From a virus, in the IMG/VR virus record IMGVR_UViG_3300046517_002304, positions 1-64,000 of that record: a stretch of 64,000 nucleotides of DNA; one strand, given 5' to 3'. Under the pieces are notes generated by a model. That model saw only the letters and a list, made by a program, of their open reading frames with translations, did not search any database and was not told where the DNA came from. The stretch's first letter is position 1, and each line of letters begins with the position of its first letter. The position numbers were made by a program, and so were the translations under genes. Below are positions 1 through 8,134 of the stretch, piece after piece.

Positions 1-313
1 AAAAAAACGACTCATCTGATGGATACAGACATTCAATCTGATTTTCACGAAACAACCAATTGTACCTCGGGTCGTAAAGACATCCTAGCTTAACCGACGA
101 ATTAAAATACTTAAACTGCGCAGCAACATTGGCGCAACCACCCAACTTACAAACAGGAACATCATCTAATGAATGAAGAACCGGAAATGGGCCTTCTGGC
201 GAAATTCTATTTACGCTCACATTCAAATACTCGTCTACCATAGTATCGCCAAGGCAAATAACGTCTATCTTTTTTTGACGATTAAACTCTAAAAATTTGG
301 ATAAAACAGTCAT
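1..313 (-). CDS. hldE: HldE/RfaE-like heptose-7-phosphate kinase, N-terminal part
   Basis: Reading from the ATG at 313 on the minus strand, the frame stays open to the window edge, so only about 104 N-terminal residues are visible. They contain the pfkB-type start of HldE: a CLGDTMVDEY segment, then NRISPEGPFPVL and KLGGCANVAAQF, matching the GDVMLDRY / RISPEAPVPV / GGAANVA blocks of the known family. HldE phosphorylates D-glycero-D-manno-heptose-7-phosphate on the way to ADP-heptose. An HldD-like epimerase and GT9-like transferases lie at 12-15 kb and support a heptose role. I cannot see whether the second (adenylyltransferase) domain of bifunctional HldE follows. It is divergent from the aminotransferase gene starting at 374. 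Confidence 0.75.
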   Translation of the reverse strand, partial: MTVLSKFLEFNRQKKIDVICLGDTMVDEYLNVSVNRISPEGPFPVLHSLDDVPVCKLGGCANVAAQFKYFNSSVKLGCLYDPRYNWLFRENQIECLYPSDESFF

Positions 314-340
314 ATTGAGCTAGTAATAAAGGAAATTGTG

Positions 341-349
341 TGCTATAAT
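341..349 (+). promoter_or_regulatory. Extended -10 promoter element (TGCTATAAT)
   Basis: TGC followed by a perfect TATAAT lies in the gap between the HldE-like gene and the aminotransferase gene, about 25 nt before the ATG at 374. There is no well-spaced -35 hexamer, which is usual for extended -10 promoters. Transcription would start near 356. Confidence 0.5.
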
Positions 350-373
350 GTAGTACCAAGCAAGGGAAAAATC

Positions 374-1648
374 ATGAACAACATAGAAATCAAAGATTAT
401 CTAAAAACTAAAATTCCATTTGACGATTCAGCAAAAACCATTGATTTCAAGAAATCACACGGTTCTTTCCTAGTAGATGCTGACGGCACTGAATACCTAG
501 ACCTATGTACATCTTTCGGCTCCGGATCTATCGGGTATAATCACCCCAAGCTACGCGAAAAAATGATGGAACATTCAGAAGTATTTATCAACAAAATTTC
601 CAATGCAGACCTTTACAGCTCTATACAGGCCAACTTTATAAAGAAGCTTTTTCAAATATTGCCGTCTGGATTTGAAAAATGTTTTTTAGTCGATAACGGA
701 ACTAACGCTGTTGATGCTGCACTCAAAACATGCTTTGACTTCTACGCCAAGAAACATAATATTAAAGAAGAAGATATTAATAATTTAAATATCATATCCT
801 TCCAAAACGGATTTCATGGCAGATGCGGCATTCCTATTAGTTTAACCTGCACCGATATAAATAAAACAAAACTATACCCTAAACATAAATTCACAAAAAT
901 AACCCCTCCTGGCGTTCACCACCCAATAGATGTCAGAAAAGTTGAACAACTAGAAGCAATAAGCTTAAACGAACTAGAAAACGCGCTATTTTCAGGTGGC
1001 ATTGTAGCGGTTATAATGGAGCCGCTACTCAGTGAAGGCGGAAATATCATACTTAGAAAAGAATATCTCCAAAAAGTCAGAGACATGACAGAGAGATATG
1101 GAACATTTTTAATCTTTGACGAAGTTCAAACATTCGCTATGACAGAAAAATTCTGGCTGTCAGAATATTACGGGGTTATACCAGACATCATATGTTTTGG
1201 TAAAAAGCTTCAAATTTCTGGATTTGCCGTCAATTCAAAAATTAATGAAGTACCAAATAACGTCTTCGTAGAAAAAAGTAGAATATCTAGCACCTTCTGC
1301 GGGTCAACGGCAGACATGCTAAGAGCTACATTTATATTAGAAATCATCCAAGAAGAAAATTTACTTGCCAATGCACAAAATCAAGGCGAATATATCGTCA
1401 ACAAAATAACCGAATTAAGCCAGAAATACAAGTCAATAACAAACATACGAGGGATTGGATTTCTAATTGGGTTTGACCTACCTACCGCCGATATGAGAGA
1501 TGCCCTTGCCAAGGAATTAAATAAACAGTTATTTATACTAACTTGCGGAAAACAATCAATACGATTAAGGCCGTTCCTAAACATGTCTAGAAATGAATGT
1601 AATACATTTCTCGGTGTTCTTGAATTTGCTCTTAACAATACTATCTAA
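374..1648 (+). CDS. Class-III PLP aminotransferase, lysine 6-aminotransferase-like
   Basis: A 424-residue fold-type I aminotransferase. The start is the ATG at 374, preceded by AAGGG at 362-366; a GTG at 338 is in frame but lacks a ribosome site and overlaps the promoter. Visible motifs are the FHGR block (residues 147-150), the PLP-ring Asp in FDEVQ (248-252) and the Schiff-base lysine in FGKKLQISG (K277 or K278). The FGKK-x-Q-x-x-G block and the TDINKTKLYP region resemble L-lysine epsilon-aminotransferase, which moves the lysine side-chain amine to 2-oxoglutarate. Other class-III enzymes (ornithine, GSA type) are possible. Its place beside an HldE-like kinase could instead mean an amino-sugar role. 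Length is normal and no motif is broken. Confidence 0.75.
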   Translation: MNNIEIKDYLKTKIPFDDSAKTIDFKKSHGSFLVDADGTEYLDLCTSFGSGSIGYNHPKLREKMMEHSEVFINKISNADLYSSIQANFIKKLFQILPSGFEKCFLVDNGTNAVDAALKTCFDFYAKKHNIKEEDINNLNIISFQNGFHGRCGIPISLTCTDINKTKLYPKHKFTKITPPGVHHPIDVRKVEQLEAISLNELENALFSGGIVAVIMEPLLSEGGNIILRKEYLQKVRDMTERYGTFLIFDEVQTFAMTEKFWLSEYYGVIPDIICFGKKLQISGFAVNSKINEVPNNVFVEKSRISSTFCGSTADMLRATFILEIIQEENLLANAQNQGEYIVNKITELSQKYKSITNIRGIGFLIGFDLPTADMRDALAKELNKQLFILTCGKQSIRLRPFLNMSRNECNTFLGVLEFALNNTI

Positions 1649-1651
1649 AAA

Positions 1652-2533
1652 TTAGCAGTCATCATCAGGCGGTGGTGGGGCATCAGGGATATAGCCATCA
1701 TCATCAACTGGTGGCGGAACATTCCCATAATAATATCCTTCTTCTTCAGATGGATCTGCCTTCTCCATTACAGGGGAAGTTAGCAACAATATACTAAGCT
1801 CAGAAAAATCATCGTCACTATTAGACCAAACCCAATCTAAATTTCCACTAACATCTTTAGACATGTCTTTTAATAAGTCAATAGACATCATAAAAGCAAC
1901 ATGATCTAAAGGACGGCCACTTTTGTCAATCACAAAAGCCCGAATTCCAACTAAACCATAATCCAGCCAGCTACCAGATCCGCTATCTCCGGAAATAGTC
2001 GGCACATTAATTCTATGAAAAGTGCGTTCGGATAGCGATTTACTACGATAATTCACGCCGGTGACTTCTCCGGAGTTCAGCCTAGGAACGGCTGTTCCAT
2101 CACCTAATCCAAAACTAAAAACCTTAGTCCCGATATAAAGCTTTTCGCCAAAACTTATCGTTGCAGTGCATAGCTTTTTAGGGGTTACAAAAAATACAAG
2201 AGCCATATCAGTTTCAAAATCAGCATAATAAACCCGAGCCGCATATGTGCTAGCACTATCATATTCAGACCAGTTTTTATACTGATTAACGCCAACTTTA
2301 CAAGTTAAGTCTGTATCAACAACATGAGCACATGTTAGCGCTATATTATAATAAACATCGTCTACTTTATAACTTTTTAAAACCGTACCAGTTCCCATAT
2401 GACCCTCTGCTGTTGTTATTCTAACAGTGGGGTATAGACATTTTAAATGTAAATTAATATTAGGACTAGCAGAAAATATAGGAGAAACGAAAAAACTACA
2501 GGCAACAATGATGGTTAATGCAAGTCGGCTCAA
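1652..2533 (-). CDS. Secreted trypsin-like serine protease
   Basis: A 293-residue protein with a signal peptide (hydrophobic residues 4-18, cleavage likely near 21-23) and a chymotrypsin-fold catalytic triad: H70 in LTCAHV, D109 in ETDMAL and S184 in ISGDSGSG. The start is a TTG at 2533 with a clear AGGAG 6 nt upstream. The C-terminus is a Pro/Asp-rich tail (PPPVDDD, PPPPDDDC), probably an extended acidic spacer. It should act in the periplasm or outside. The gene is divergent from the anchored thioredoxin gene with a 55-bp gap, and its stop lies 3 bp from the convergent aminotransferase stop. Its substrate is unknown; self-processing, host envelope proteins or virion maturation are possible. 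Confidence 0.85.
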   Translation of the reverse strand: MSRLALTIIVACSFFVSPIFSASPNINLHLKCLYPTVRITTAEGHMGTGTVLKSYKVDDVYYNIALTCAHVVDTDLTCKVGVNQYKNWSEYDSASTYAARVYYADFETDMALVFFVTPKKLCTATISFGEKLYIGTKVFSFGLGDGTAVPRLNSGEVTGVNYRSKSLSERTFHRINVPTISGDSGSGSWLDYGLVGIRAFVIDKSGRPLDHVAFMMSIDLLKDMSKDVSGNLDWVWSNSDDDFSELSILLLTSPVMEKADPSEEEGYYYGNVPPPVDDDGYIPDAPPPPDDDC

Positions 2534-2576
2534 ATGATACTCCTAATGAAACGATAGAATAATATATCTAAGGTTG

Positions 2577-2584
2577 AATAAATA
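2577..2584 (+). promoter_or_regulatory. T4-late-like box AATAAATA, 4 nt before ATG 2589
   Basis: AATAAATA matches the T4 late consensus TATAAATA at seven of eight positions and ends 4 nt before the ATG at 2589. There is no ribosome-binding site, so a transcript from this box would be leaderless or nearly so. Confidence 0.55.
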
Positions 2585-2588
2585 TTAT

Positions 2589-3251
2589 ATGACAAACAAG
2601 TATTTAGTTATAATAATCATATTATTATTGGCCGTAATCATATTTAGACACAGCAGAACCACCATTGAAGTTGGCGTTCATCAGCCTAATACAAGCGAAA
2701 AAGTAAACCTAGATCCAGCAGTGCCGAAAGAAGACGTCGTAACCGAACCGACTCCAGCAGAAACTCCCAACACAGAAGTCAAAACAGACAGTCCCCCTAT
2801 GGTAATTGCTCCGGTGCCGGTGCCTGCCCCAATCCCAGTGCCCGACACAGTACCCCCACCAAAGAGTAACGATGTGGTTTTTGTGTATAGCATGACCGAT
2901 GCTATTAAAAAATCTAAAGAATTAAACAAAAAAATATTAGTATTCTTTCACGCTCCATGGTGCGGAGCATGCGAAACAATGAAAGACTATTTTCCAGGCT
3001 CTAAGCATCCTAATAAAGATGTAAAGACCGCCATGTTAGATTACGTTGTCTTTATGTGTAATACTGACGTTGACAGGGCAATGGCTAAAAAATATGGAAT
3101 TTACGGACTCCCAACCTATATTATCATTGATGAAAATGAAAATATCATCAAAAGCGGTGTCGGAGGACTACCAGCAAGACAATTTATTAGCTGGCTAAAC
3201 ATATCTAAATCAACAAAACCTAAAGCCAGATTTAATAACTCAAGACGATAG
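2589..3251 (+). CDS. Membrane-anchored thioredoxin-like protein
   Basis: About 220 residues. An N-terminal membrane anchor (residues 5-19) is followed by a Pro/Val/Thr-rich linker (about 40-92) and a thioredoxin fold with active site WCGAC (C125 and C128). A GLPTY motif supplies the cis-proline. The catalytic domain should face the periplasm and act on thiols or disulfides. The chosen ATG at 2589 has no SD but lies 4 nt after a late-type AATAAATA box; an in-frame TTG at 2574 would add five residues. It lies next to a secreted protease and a putative membrane protein, which suggests an envelope-directed group. The CxxC spacing with Gly-Ala is closer to DsbD/thioredoxin-type than to DsbA. Confidence 0.8.
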   Translation: MTNKYLVIIIILLLAVIIFRHSRTTIEVGVHQPNTSEKVNLDPAVPKEDVVTEPTPAETPNTEVKTDSPPMVIAPVPVPAPIPVPDTVPPPKSNDVVFVYSMTDAIKKSKELNKKILVFFHAPWCGACETMKDYFPGSKHPNKDVKTAMLDYVVFMCNTDVDRAMAKKYGIYGLPTYIIIDENENIIKSGVGGLPARQFISWLNISKSTKPKARFNNSRR

Positions 3252-3261
3252 AAAGAACAAA

Positions 3262-3630
3262 ATGACGAACATATTAGAAAAAGAAACACAAGCTGTAATT
3301 GCTGAATGGAATGCCATAAAGCCAACCGTTGCCGCTGGAGCCAAGGCGGCGTGGAAGTCAGTATCGGGATTTATGCTTAACGCCTTAGATGTGTTCGTTA
3401 TTGCAGTAGAACCTATGATACTGGCTGGCGGCGATAAAAAAGTTGCTGTTTTAACCGCTATTTCGTTAACATATGACTCTGTTGTTGCGCCTTTAATGCC
3501 TTTTTATCTAAAACCATTTAACTCCGCTATCAAGGCATTTATCATAATGACATTAGCGTCTTCTATGATTGATTTCGTAGTAAAGCAATATAATAAAATG
3601 GGTGGCGTACCTATGCAAGCTGCGAGCTAA
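3262..3630 (+). CDS. Small putative membrane protein
   Basis: 122 residues, no family recognised. Three hydrophobic stretches (about residues 35-55, 60-78 and 90-107) are separated by short polar loops, with an amphipathic Ala/Lys-rich N-terminus. Size and layout would fit a holin or other small integral membrane protein, but nothing proves that. It follows the thioredoxin gene by 10 bp on the same strand and precedes the phosphatase gene by 4 bp, so all three are probably co-transcribed. The ribosome site is weak (AGAAAG). Confidence 0.6.
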   Translation: MTNILEKETQAVIAEWNAIKPTVAAGAKAAWKSVSGFMLNALDVFVIAVEPMILAGGDKKVAVLTAISLTYDSVVAPLMPFYLKPFNSAIKAFIIMTLASSMIDFVVKQYNKMGGVPMQAAS

Positions 3631-3634
3631 TTTA

Positions 3635-4108
3635 ATGTTTAAAACATGGCTAGAAACAGTGCAATTAGAAAAACCTTTTGTATTTCTTGATCTTGATGAA
3701 ACACTAATTCACTGTTTGGATTATCCAGATGCAGAATCTATTATAGCAAGGCCGCATTTAGAGCAATTTTTAAAATCGGCCAACAAATTCGCTAACTTAT
3801 GTATTCTAACAAGAAGTCCCAAAAAATATGCAGATGCCATCATGCATAACTTAGGGCTATCTGAGTACTTTGCCCACATATTCAGTAGCAGGGACGATAA
3901 TGATATATGTAAAAAATTAAACTTAGACAAACAAAAATGGGTATTGGTGGACAATCGCTATGCCGATTTTCCCTACACCATTGAGAAGATGGGCCAACTT
4001 GGAAACAACGGCGAGTTGATCAAAATCAAATCATGGATAGGCGATAAAAATGATAATAGATTAATGAAAATTATACCCAAAATCAAAAAAACATTAAATA
4101 TCACATAA
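3635..4108 (+). CDS. HAD-family phosphatase, FCP1/CTD-phosphatase-like
   Basis: 157 residues with the HAD nucleophile motif DLDETL (D19 and D21), a Thr in the ILTRS motif II, and a late VLVDNR motif. This matches the NIF/FCP1 (CTD small phosphatase) branch, whose members remove phosphate from protein serines; smaller substrates are also possible. The start at 3635 comes 4 nt after the previous stop; an upstream in-frame ATG lies inside the previous gene. The N-terminus reads MFKTWLETVQLE, loosely like the tag found on other proteins here (F, then W, then a Glu), but it is offset by one residue, so I count it only as a weak candidate. Confidence 0.75.
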   Translation: MFKTWLETVQLEKPFVFLDLDETLIHCLDYPDAESIIARPHLEQFLKSANKFANLCILTRSPKKYADAIMHNLGLSEYFAHIFSSRDDNDICKKLNLDKQKWVLVDNRYADFPYTIEKMGQLGNNGELIKIKSWIGDKNDNRLMKIIPKIKKTLNIT

Positions 4109-4130
4109 GATAACTTTCCGAGCCAGAAAT

Positions 4131-4138
4131 AATAAATA
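4131..4138 (+). promoter_or_regulatory. T4-late-like box AATAAATA, 4 nt before ATG 4143
   Basis: Same AATAAATA box and same 4-nt spacing as at 2577-2584, with no SD before the ATG. The repeated exact spacing is the reason to treat it as a real element. Confidence 0.55.
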
Positions 4139-4142
4139 TAAT

Positions 4143-5084
4143 ATGGCAAAGAAAAAATACAAAAAAAATACATGCTTCCTACCAAAGTTCACCGTAGAAC
4201 CAGTGGTTAGTATGCTAGAAGCATCCCAACGCGCAGGATGGCAAATTACTAAATTTGACTTCCCTGACGTTTGGAAATATACAAGAGGCAAAGGTGTGGT
4301 CGTCGCCGTTATTGATAGCGGCTGCGATATGGATCATGAAGATTTAAAAGACAACCTTATCCCAGGCCCTAACTTCGTTATCCCTACATCCTTGCCAGAA
4401 GATGACTGTGGCCACGGTACGCATTGCGCCAGTTTGATCGCGGCCGAGAATAATGAAGTAGGTTTGATCGGACAATCCCCAGAAGCCAAAGTAATGGTAA
4501 TTAAAACATTGGACAGAAACGGGATAGGAAATTTACAGACTGTAGCCAAGGCTATCAGGTGGGCGGTAGACAGTAAGGCCGATATAATTTCTATGTCACT
4601 AGGATGTCCTAATGAAACTCCAGAAATATATAAAGCCGTAATGTATGCCTATAGCCAGAACGTACCTATATTCTGCGCATCTGGAAACTCTGGAAACCTA
4701 AACAATATATTCTGGCCCGCAAATTATAAAGAAACAATAAGCGTATCTGCTTATGATGAAAATATGCACAGAGCGCATTTTGCCAACGTATCTCCAAATA
4801 TTAACTTCTTTGCGCCAGGGACATCGTTATTCGGAGCATATCTAAATAATGATTATACGATTATGTCTGGAACAAGCATGGCCTGCCCGATAATGGCATC
4901 TGCCGCTGCTCTGATATTATCATATAAGAGAAACTATCAAACAGATATTAAATTAAATTCTGTTGAGGACTACCGAGATATTCTAAAACAATACTGCAAG
5001 CCTATTAGCGATAACTGCTCTCAGGGATTTGGGTTCTTTAATCCAGATGTATTTTTAGAGTGGATTAAGAAACAGCCGGTCTAA
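4143..5084 (+). CDS. Subtilisin-like serine protease (S8)
   Basis: A 313-residue S8 peptidase with all catalytic residues: D58 in VIDSGCDMDH, H91 in CGHGTHC, oxyanion Asn182 in ASGNSG and S245 in SGTSMACP. There is no signal peptide. The N-terminus is a short basic stretch (MAKKKYKK), and no long propeptide is evident, so it looks like an intracellular subtilisin rather than an exported one. It might process phage or host proteins in the cytoplasm. It is expressed from a late-type box with no ribosome site. Its stop overlaps the convergent gene by 4 bp (CTAA). Confidence 0.9.
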   Translation: MAKKKYKKNTCFLPKFTVEPVVSMLEASQRAGWQITKFDFPDVWKYTRGKGVVVAVIDSGCDMDHEDLKDNLIPGPNFVIPTSLPEDDCGHGTHCASLIAAENNEVGLIGQSPEAKVMVIKTLDRNGIGNLQTVAKAIRWAVDSKADIISMSLGCPNETPEIYKAVMYAYSQNVPIFCASGNSGNLNNIFWPANYKETISVSAYDENMHRAHFANVSPNINFFAPGTSLFGAYLNNDYTIMSGTSMACPIMASAAALILSYKRNYQTDIKLNSVEDYRDILKQYCKPISDNCSQGFGFFNPDVFLEWIKKQPV

Positions 5085-5266
5085 TCACCTAATTTTGTTT
5101 TAGGATCAATTTTATCAATTTCTATTTTGTTCGCAAATTTTTTAGGCGAACAATACTTTTGAATATCCTCTTCAGTCAAACGGCCATGACGATCTGGCGT
5201 AAGAAATTTCTGCCAGTCATGTGGTCGCCACAACTTCAAATTTTTTATGTACTGTTCTGATGCCAT
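5081..5266 (-). CDS. Small hypothetical protein
   Basis: 61 residues, charged, no recognised motif (contains a WRPHDWQKFL segment). Its ATG overlaps the TAA of the upstream gene (TAATG at 5264-5268), so it is probably translated by coupling at the end of the five-gene minus-strand run 7303 to 5081. Confidence 0.55.
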   Translation of the reverse strand: MASEQYIKNLKLWRPHDWQKFLTPDRHGRLTEEDIQKYCSPKKFANKIEIDKIDPKTKLGD

Positions 5267-5772
5267 TAGTCTATTTTTACTTTCTTTGCAATCAATTCTT
5301 CCTTTAATTTTTTAAACTCGGCAACCTTTTTTTTAGTCCGCTCCTTATCATACCAAGCCTCATATAAAGACATGATTTCTTTAAAGATTTCTTTTTCTTT
5401 GCTAATGGCGGCTATTCTCTTATTATGAGCAGACAATTCCTGCTTATATTTAACATTAACCTTTGGCTGATTACACTTGAGCATAATAGAGCAACAATCA
5501 TCTTCGGGATACTCTACTGCAACAGCGTAACTTAAGATATCTTTACACTCACAGTTTTCATGAATATACTTTGAGATATCATTCATGGATATCTCATTTC
5601 CTACATAAAATGTATGAATATATCGGTAATTATTAAACACTTCAACTGGCGGAAGTGGCTGGCCCCATGGAATACTTAAATACGGAGATTTATCTGGACG
5701 AAAATTAATATACGAATATCGTTTGCGTAATTTTTCAGGCACATAAGAAGGAAATTTAATTTTATCAAACAT
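5266..5772 (-). CDS. Hypothetical protein, tandem paralogue A
   Basis: 168 residues from the ATG at 5772, which has GGAGAG upstream; a longer frame from 5796 is less likely because the neighbour's N-terminus aligns with the shorter form. It is a paralogue of the gene at 5789-6271: both start MF(D/K)K, then P-E-x-L-(R/K)-K-x-Y-x-(Y/F)-I-N-F, and both end in a charged coiled-coil segment (about residues 110-165) with a FKKLK/FNKLK block. Function unknown. The coiled coil suggests pairing, perhaps with the paralogue. Confidence 0.65.
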   Translation of the reverse strand: MFDKIKFPSYVPEKLRKRYSYINFRPDKSPYLSIPWGQPLPPVEVFNNYRYIHTFYVGNEISMNDISKYIHENCECKDILSYAVAVEYPEDDCCSIMLKCNQPKVNVKYKQELSAHNKRIAAISKEKEIFKEIMSLYEAWYDKERTKKKVAEFKKLKEELIAKKVKID

Positions 5773-5788
5773 TTTTACTCTCCACCAA

Positions 5789-6271
5789 TCAATCAATTAA
5801 CTGTTTTGCCTTTAATTTGTTTTTTAATTTATTAAACTGGGCAATCTCTGATTTGGTCTGTTCTTCTTCTACAAAGTTATTATAAGCCGCAAGCACTGCC
5901 GGAAATATCTTTTTCTCTTCCTCATATATCTCGCTATCCTTCTGATACTTCTTGAGCAGAGTTTGATACTGTGGACTTTTCACATTCTTAATGTACATTA
6001 AATTAATTTCGGTTCCGTTCAATTCATCATAATTAGAATTTAGGGCATAATGGCTAATATCCTTATCATCACGATTATTATTAATATACTCAATAATGCT
6101 TGTGATGTATACTTCTCCACTATAAAACGAATAAACGCTTTCAAGTTTTACATAAGACTCATTAGGAGGAGTAGGATTCACCATAGATGGACTGCTAAAT
6201 GAAAAATTAATAAACTTATAATCTTTTTTCAAATGCTCGGGCAAATTACTAACATCAAACTTCTTAAACAT
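5789..6271 (-). CDS. Hypothetical protein, tandem paralogue B
   Basis: 160 residues, clearly related to the next gene downstream (5266-5772) along its whole length, so a tandem duplication. N-terminal half mixed alpha/beta; C-terminal half a charged coiled coil. The start has AGGAG upstream. Function unknown. It overlaps the McsA-like gene by 8 bp. Confidence 0.65.
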   Translation of the reverse strand: MFKKFDVSNLPEHLKKDYKFINFSFSSPSMVNPTPPNESYVKLESVYSFYSGEVYITSIIEYINNNRDDKDISHYALNSNYDELNGTEINLMYIKNVKSPQYQTLLKKYQKDSEIYEEEKKIFPAVLAAYNNFVEEEQTKSEIAQFNKLKNKLKAKQLID

Positions 6272-6731
6272 TTTTCATTCTCCTAATTTCATCTCTTATT
6301 TTTGCTGCTTCTTCGTATCTTTCTTCTAAGACAGCAGCTTTCATTTTTTGTTCTAGTAATAGAATCGTCTTCTTATTATCTTTCTTTAATGGACGACGAC
6401 CCACATGAATAGTTTTTTTACAATGCTTCTGCAAAAATGGCATAATAAAATCACTAAACGCTTCATAGCACTTCGGGCACCCCAACCTACCATTTTTAGT
6501 AAAATTAAATAAAGTCATCCCACAAACGCACTCTGATCCTGGTTTCTCACTTTCTACCGGCGGCAGCTCAAACCCAACTGCATCTATTAGTTTAAAAAGC
6601 TCATCTTTCAAGCCATATTTTACGGCGCAATCACGACAAGCCGAAACTGAAGTTTTTTTGCCATCAATAATTTTAACTACAGAAAGTATTCTCGGCTTAT
6701 CGCAAGGCTCATCGGTGAATGGGCAATTCAT
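6264..6731 (-). CDS. McsA-like zinc and UVR-motif protein
   Basis: 155 residues. The N-terminal half has cysteine pairs (C3/C10, C32/C35, then CVCGMTL and GRLGCPKCY) in the order seen in McsA, including the F-x-x-x-GRxGCxxCYxxF block and the His-x-Gly motif after it. The C-terminal 35 residues are a UVR motif (YEEAAKIRDEIRRMK). In bacteria McsA activates the arginine kinase McsB, which marks proteins for ClpCP. No kinase is encoded nearby, so it would act on a host McsB or a Clp partner, or as an adaptor. Start has AAGGA. Family match is good; function in a phage is inference. Confidence 0.7.
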   Translation of the reverse strand: MNCPFTDEPCDKPRILSVVKIIDGKKTSVSACRDCAVKYGLKDELFKLIDAVGFELPPVESEKPGSECVCGMTLFNFTKNGRLGCPKCYEAFSDFIMPFLQKHCKKTIHVGRRPLKKDNKKTILLLEQKMKAAVLEERYEEAAKIRDEIRRMKNV

Positions 6732-7303
6732 TCTTTTTCCTTCGGCTTTTCATCCTGTGGAATCAATCGAAGCTTCTGGTAAACTTTAATCATTTGTTTT
6801 CTGTAAACAACACACTCTTTCTTATCCTCTTCTAAAAGAAACGCTATATTGCCTGCGATAACCTTATCTAAAAATGCAATATGCTTGCTAGCGAAATCTT
6901 TACTCAAGCTTAAATATCGTGCTGACAAATCAACAAATTCTGCACTCAAATCTCCACCATCTACTGACTGTAACTTGCTGGCCATCTGTAAATGTATTTG
7001 ATACTGCTTATATGACAACCCATAATACTTCTCAAATACCTTAAGGATATAAGCAATTTTTTCGTAATCGTCCATATCTGAAAATTTATGTTTTTTGTCA
7101 GCAGATTGATAATTCTTATAGGTATCAAAATTATCAATACCCCCCAGTACTTCGGTCATTTCTTTCAATGTAGTCTCACTAAGCTTAATAACTTTATCAA
7201 GCGCTGCTGCTTGATCGGGGGTCGGCGTAGGAGAGGCGACCAAGTAATTGGAGCTAGCAATAGAAACCACAAACAACAGAGTCATCATCATCATTTTTCG
7301 CAT
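6728..7303 (-). CDS. Exported protein with signal peptide
   Basis: 191 residues. The N-terminus MRKMMMMTLLFVVSIASS is a typical signal peptide, with a predicted cut after the ALxA-like SNYLVA segment. The rest is helical and charged with no family I recognise. SD AGGAG precedes the ATG. The gene overlaps the 3' end of the upstream gene by 50 bp, an unusually long same-strand overlap here. Probably periplasmic. Confidence 0.65.
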   Translation of the reverse strand: MRKMMMMTLLFVVSIASSNYLVASPTPTPDQAAALDKVIKLSETTLKEMTEVLGGIDNFDTYKNYQSADKKHKFSDMDDYEKIAYILKVFEKYYGLSYKQYQIHLQMASKLQSVDGGDLSAEFVDLSARYLSLSKDFASKHIAFLDKVIAGNIAFLLEEDKKECVVYRKQMIKVYQKLRLIPQDEKPKEKE

Positions 7304-8129
7304 CTCTTATCTCCTGTAAGGTTAAAACTTTGGGAAGAACATCATTAGATATTTTACTAATCTCAATTTTCTGAATACTTCTTAAAGAAGTCCGCGGTTC
7401 ACTGTTACTTTTTACTTGCTTAACCGGACAACCAGTAAAAAAATGAACCTTTTTTAACTTTTCCTGCTCTTCTATAATGTTTTTATCTAAGAAGGCATGT
7501 TGGTACGCCTCTTGCCAATAATCGTACTCATAGTCTTTAAGAATAAAATCCCCGAATCCCTGATTGGTGAAAAAGTCCTTAACTAACATGCAATCAATTC
7601 CACACTTATTGGCAATATCATAGGCAAAAGATATTATCACAGACAAAGTAAATCCTATGTCTGCTTTATTCCTGCGTGACAACTCCATAACATAATCACG
7701 CATACCACTATACGGACTATGCCAAACAAAACAATCTGATACTGCCGCCTTTTCAGCATCCCTAGAATAAAGATCAAACAAATCTCCGATATTATCAAAT
7801 CGGTATTCTGCTAATCCACTAAATTGCGGATCAAAATTGAACGTCATCCAAGCTAGCGCACATCTATGGATGCTGCCAAGACAGCAAGACTGCTTTCTAT
7901 CTACCTGATTTTCAATCTGCCGAAATTTTCTAATAATAAAATCACAAAAATCAAGTTCCGTAATTCTATGCCGGAGCTGAACCGGCAAGTTGAGATAATT
8001 TTTATCCAATTTTGCAAAGTACGAATGCAGAGCATCCAATTTACAGGCTACAATGCCAGGAAGAAGACACTTCCACTGGCCCATTAAAGCGCCATCATAT
8101 TTAATGTCGCTGATAAATCGTGCGCTCAT
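7254..8129 (-). CDS. Hypothetical protein, 291 aa
   Basis: Not recognised. Rich in Cys and aromatic residues, mostly helical by eye, no signal peptide or membrane segment. It directly follows (5 bp) the structural protein gene, so a virion-associated role is possible but unproven. No ribosome site precedes the ATG. The last 50 bp are shared with the start of the exported protein gene. Confidence 0.6.
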   Translation of the reverse strand: MSARFISDIKYDGALMGQWKCLLPGIVACKLDALHSYFAKLDKNYLNLPVQLRHRITELDFCDFIIRKFRQIENQVDRKQSCCLGSIHRCALAWMTFNFDPQFSGLAEYRFDNIGDLFDLYSRDAEKAAVSDCFVWHSPYSGMRDYVMELSRRNKADIGFTLSVIISFAYDIANKCGIDCMLVKDFFTNQGFGDFILKDYEYDYWQEAYQHAFLDKNIIEEQEKLKKVHFFTGCPVKQVKSNSEPRTSLRSIQKIEISKISNDVLPKVLTLQEIRDAKNDDDDSVVCGFYC

Positions 8130-8134
8130 TATTT

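Noticed and set aside
3635-3670. Counting the HAD phosphatase as a firm member of the tagged set
   Set aside because: MFKTWLETVQLE has Phe at position 2 rather than 4 and no (I/L)-x-E site, so it is kept only as a weak candidate.
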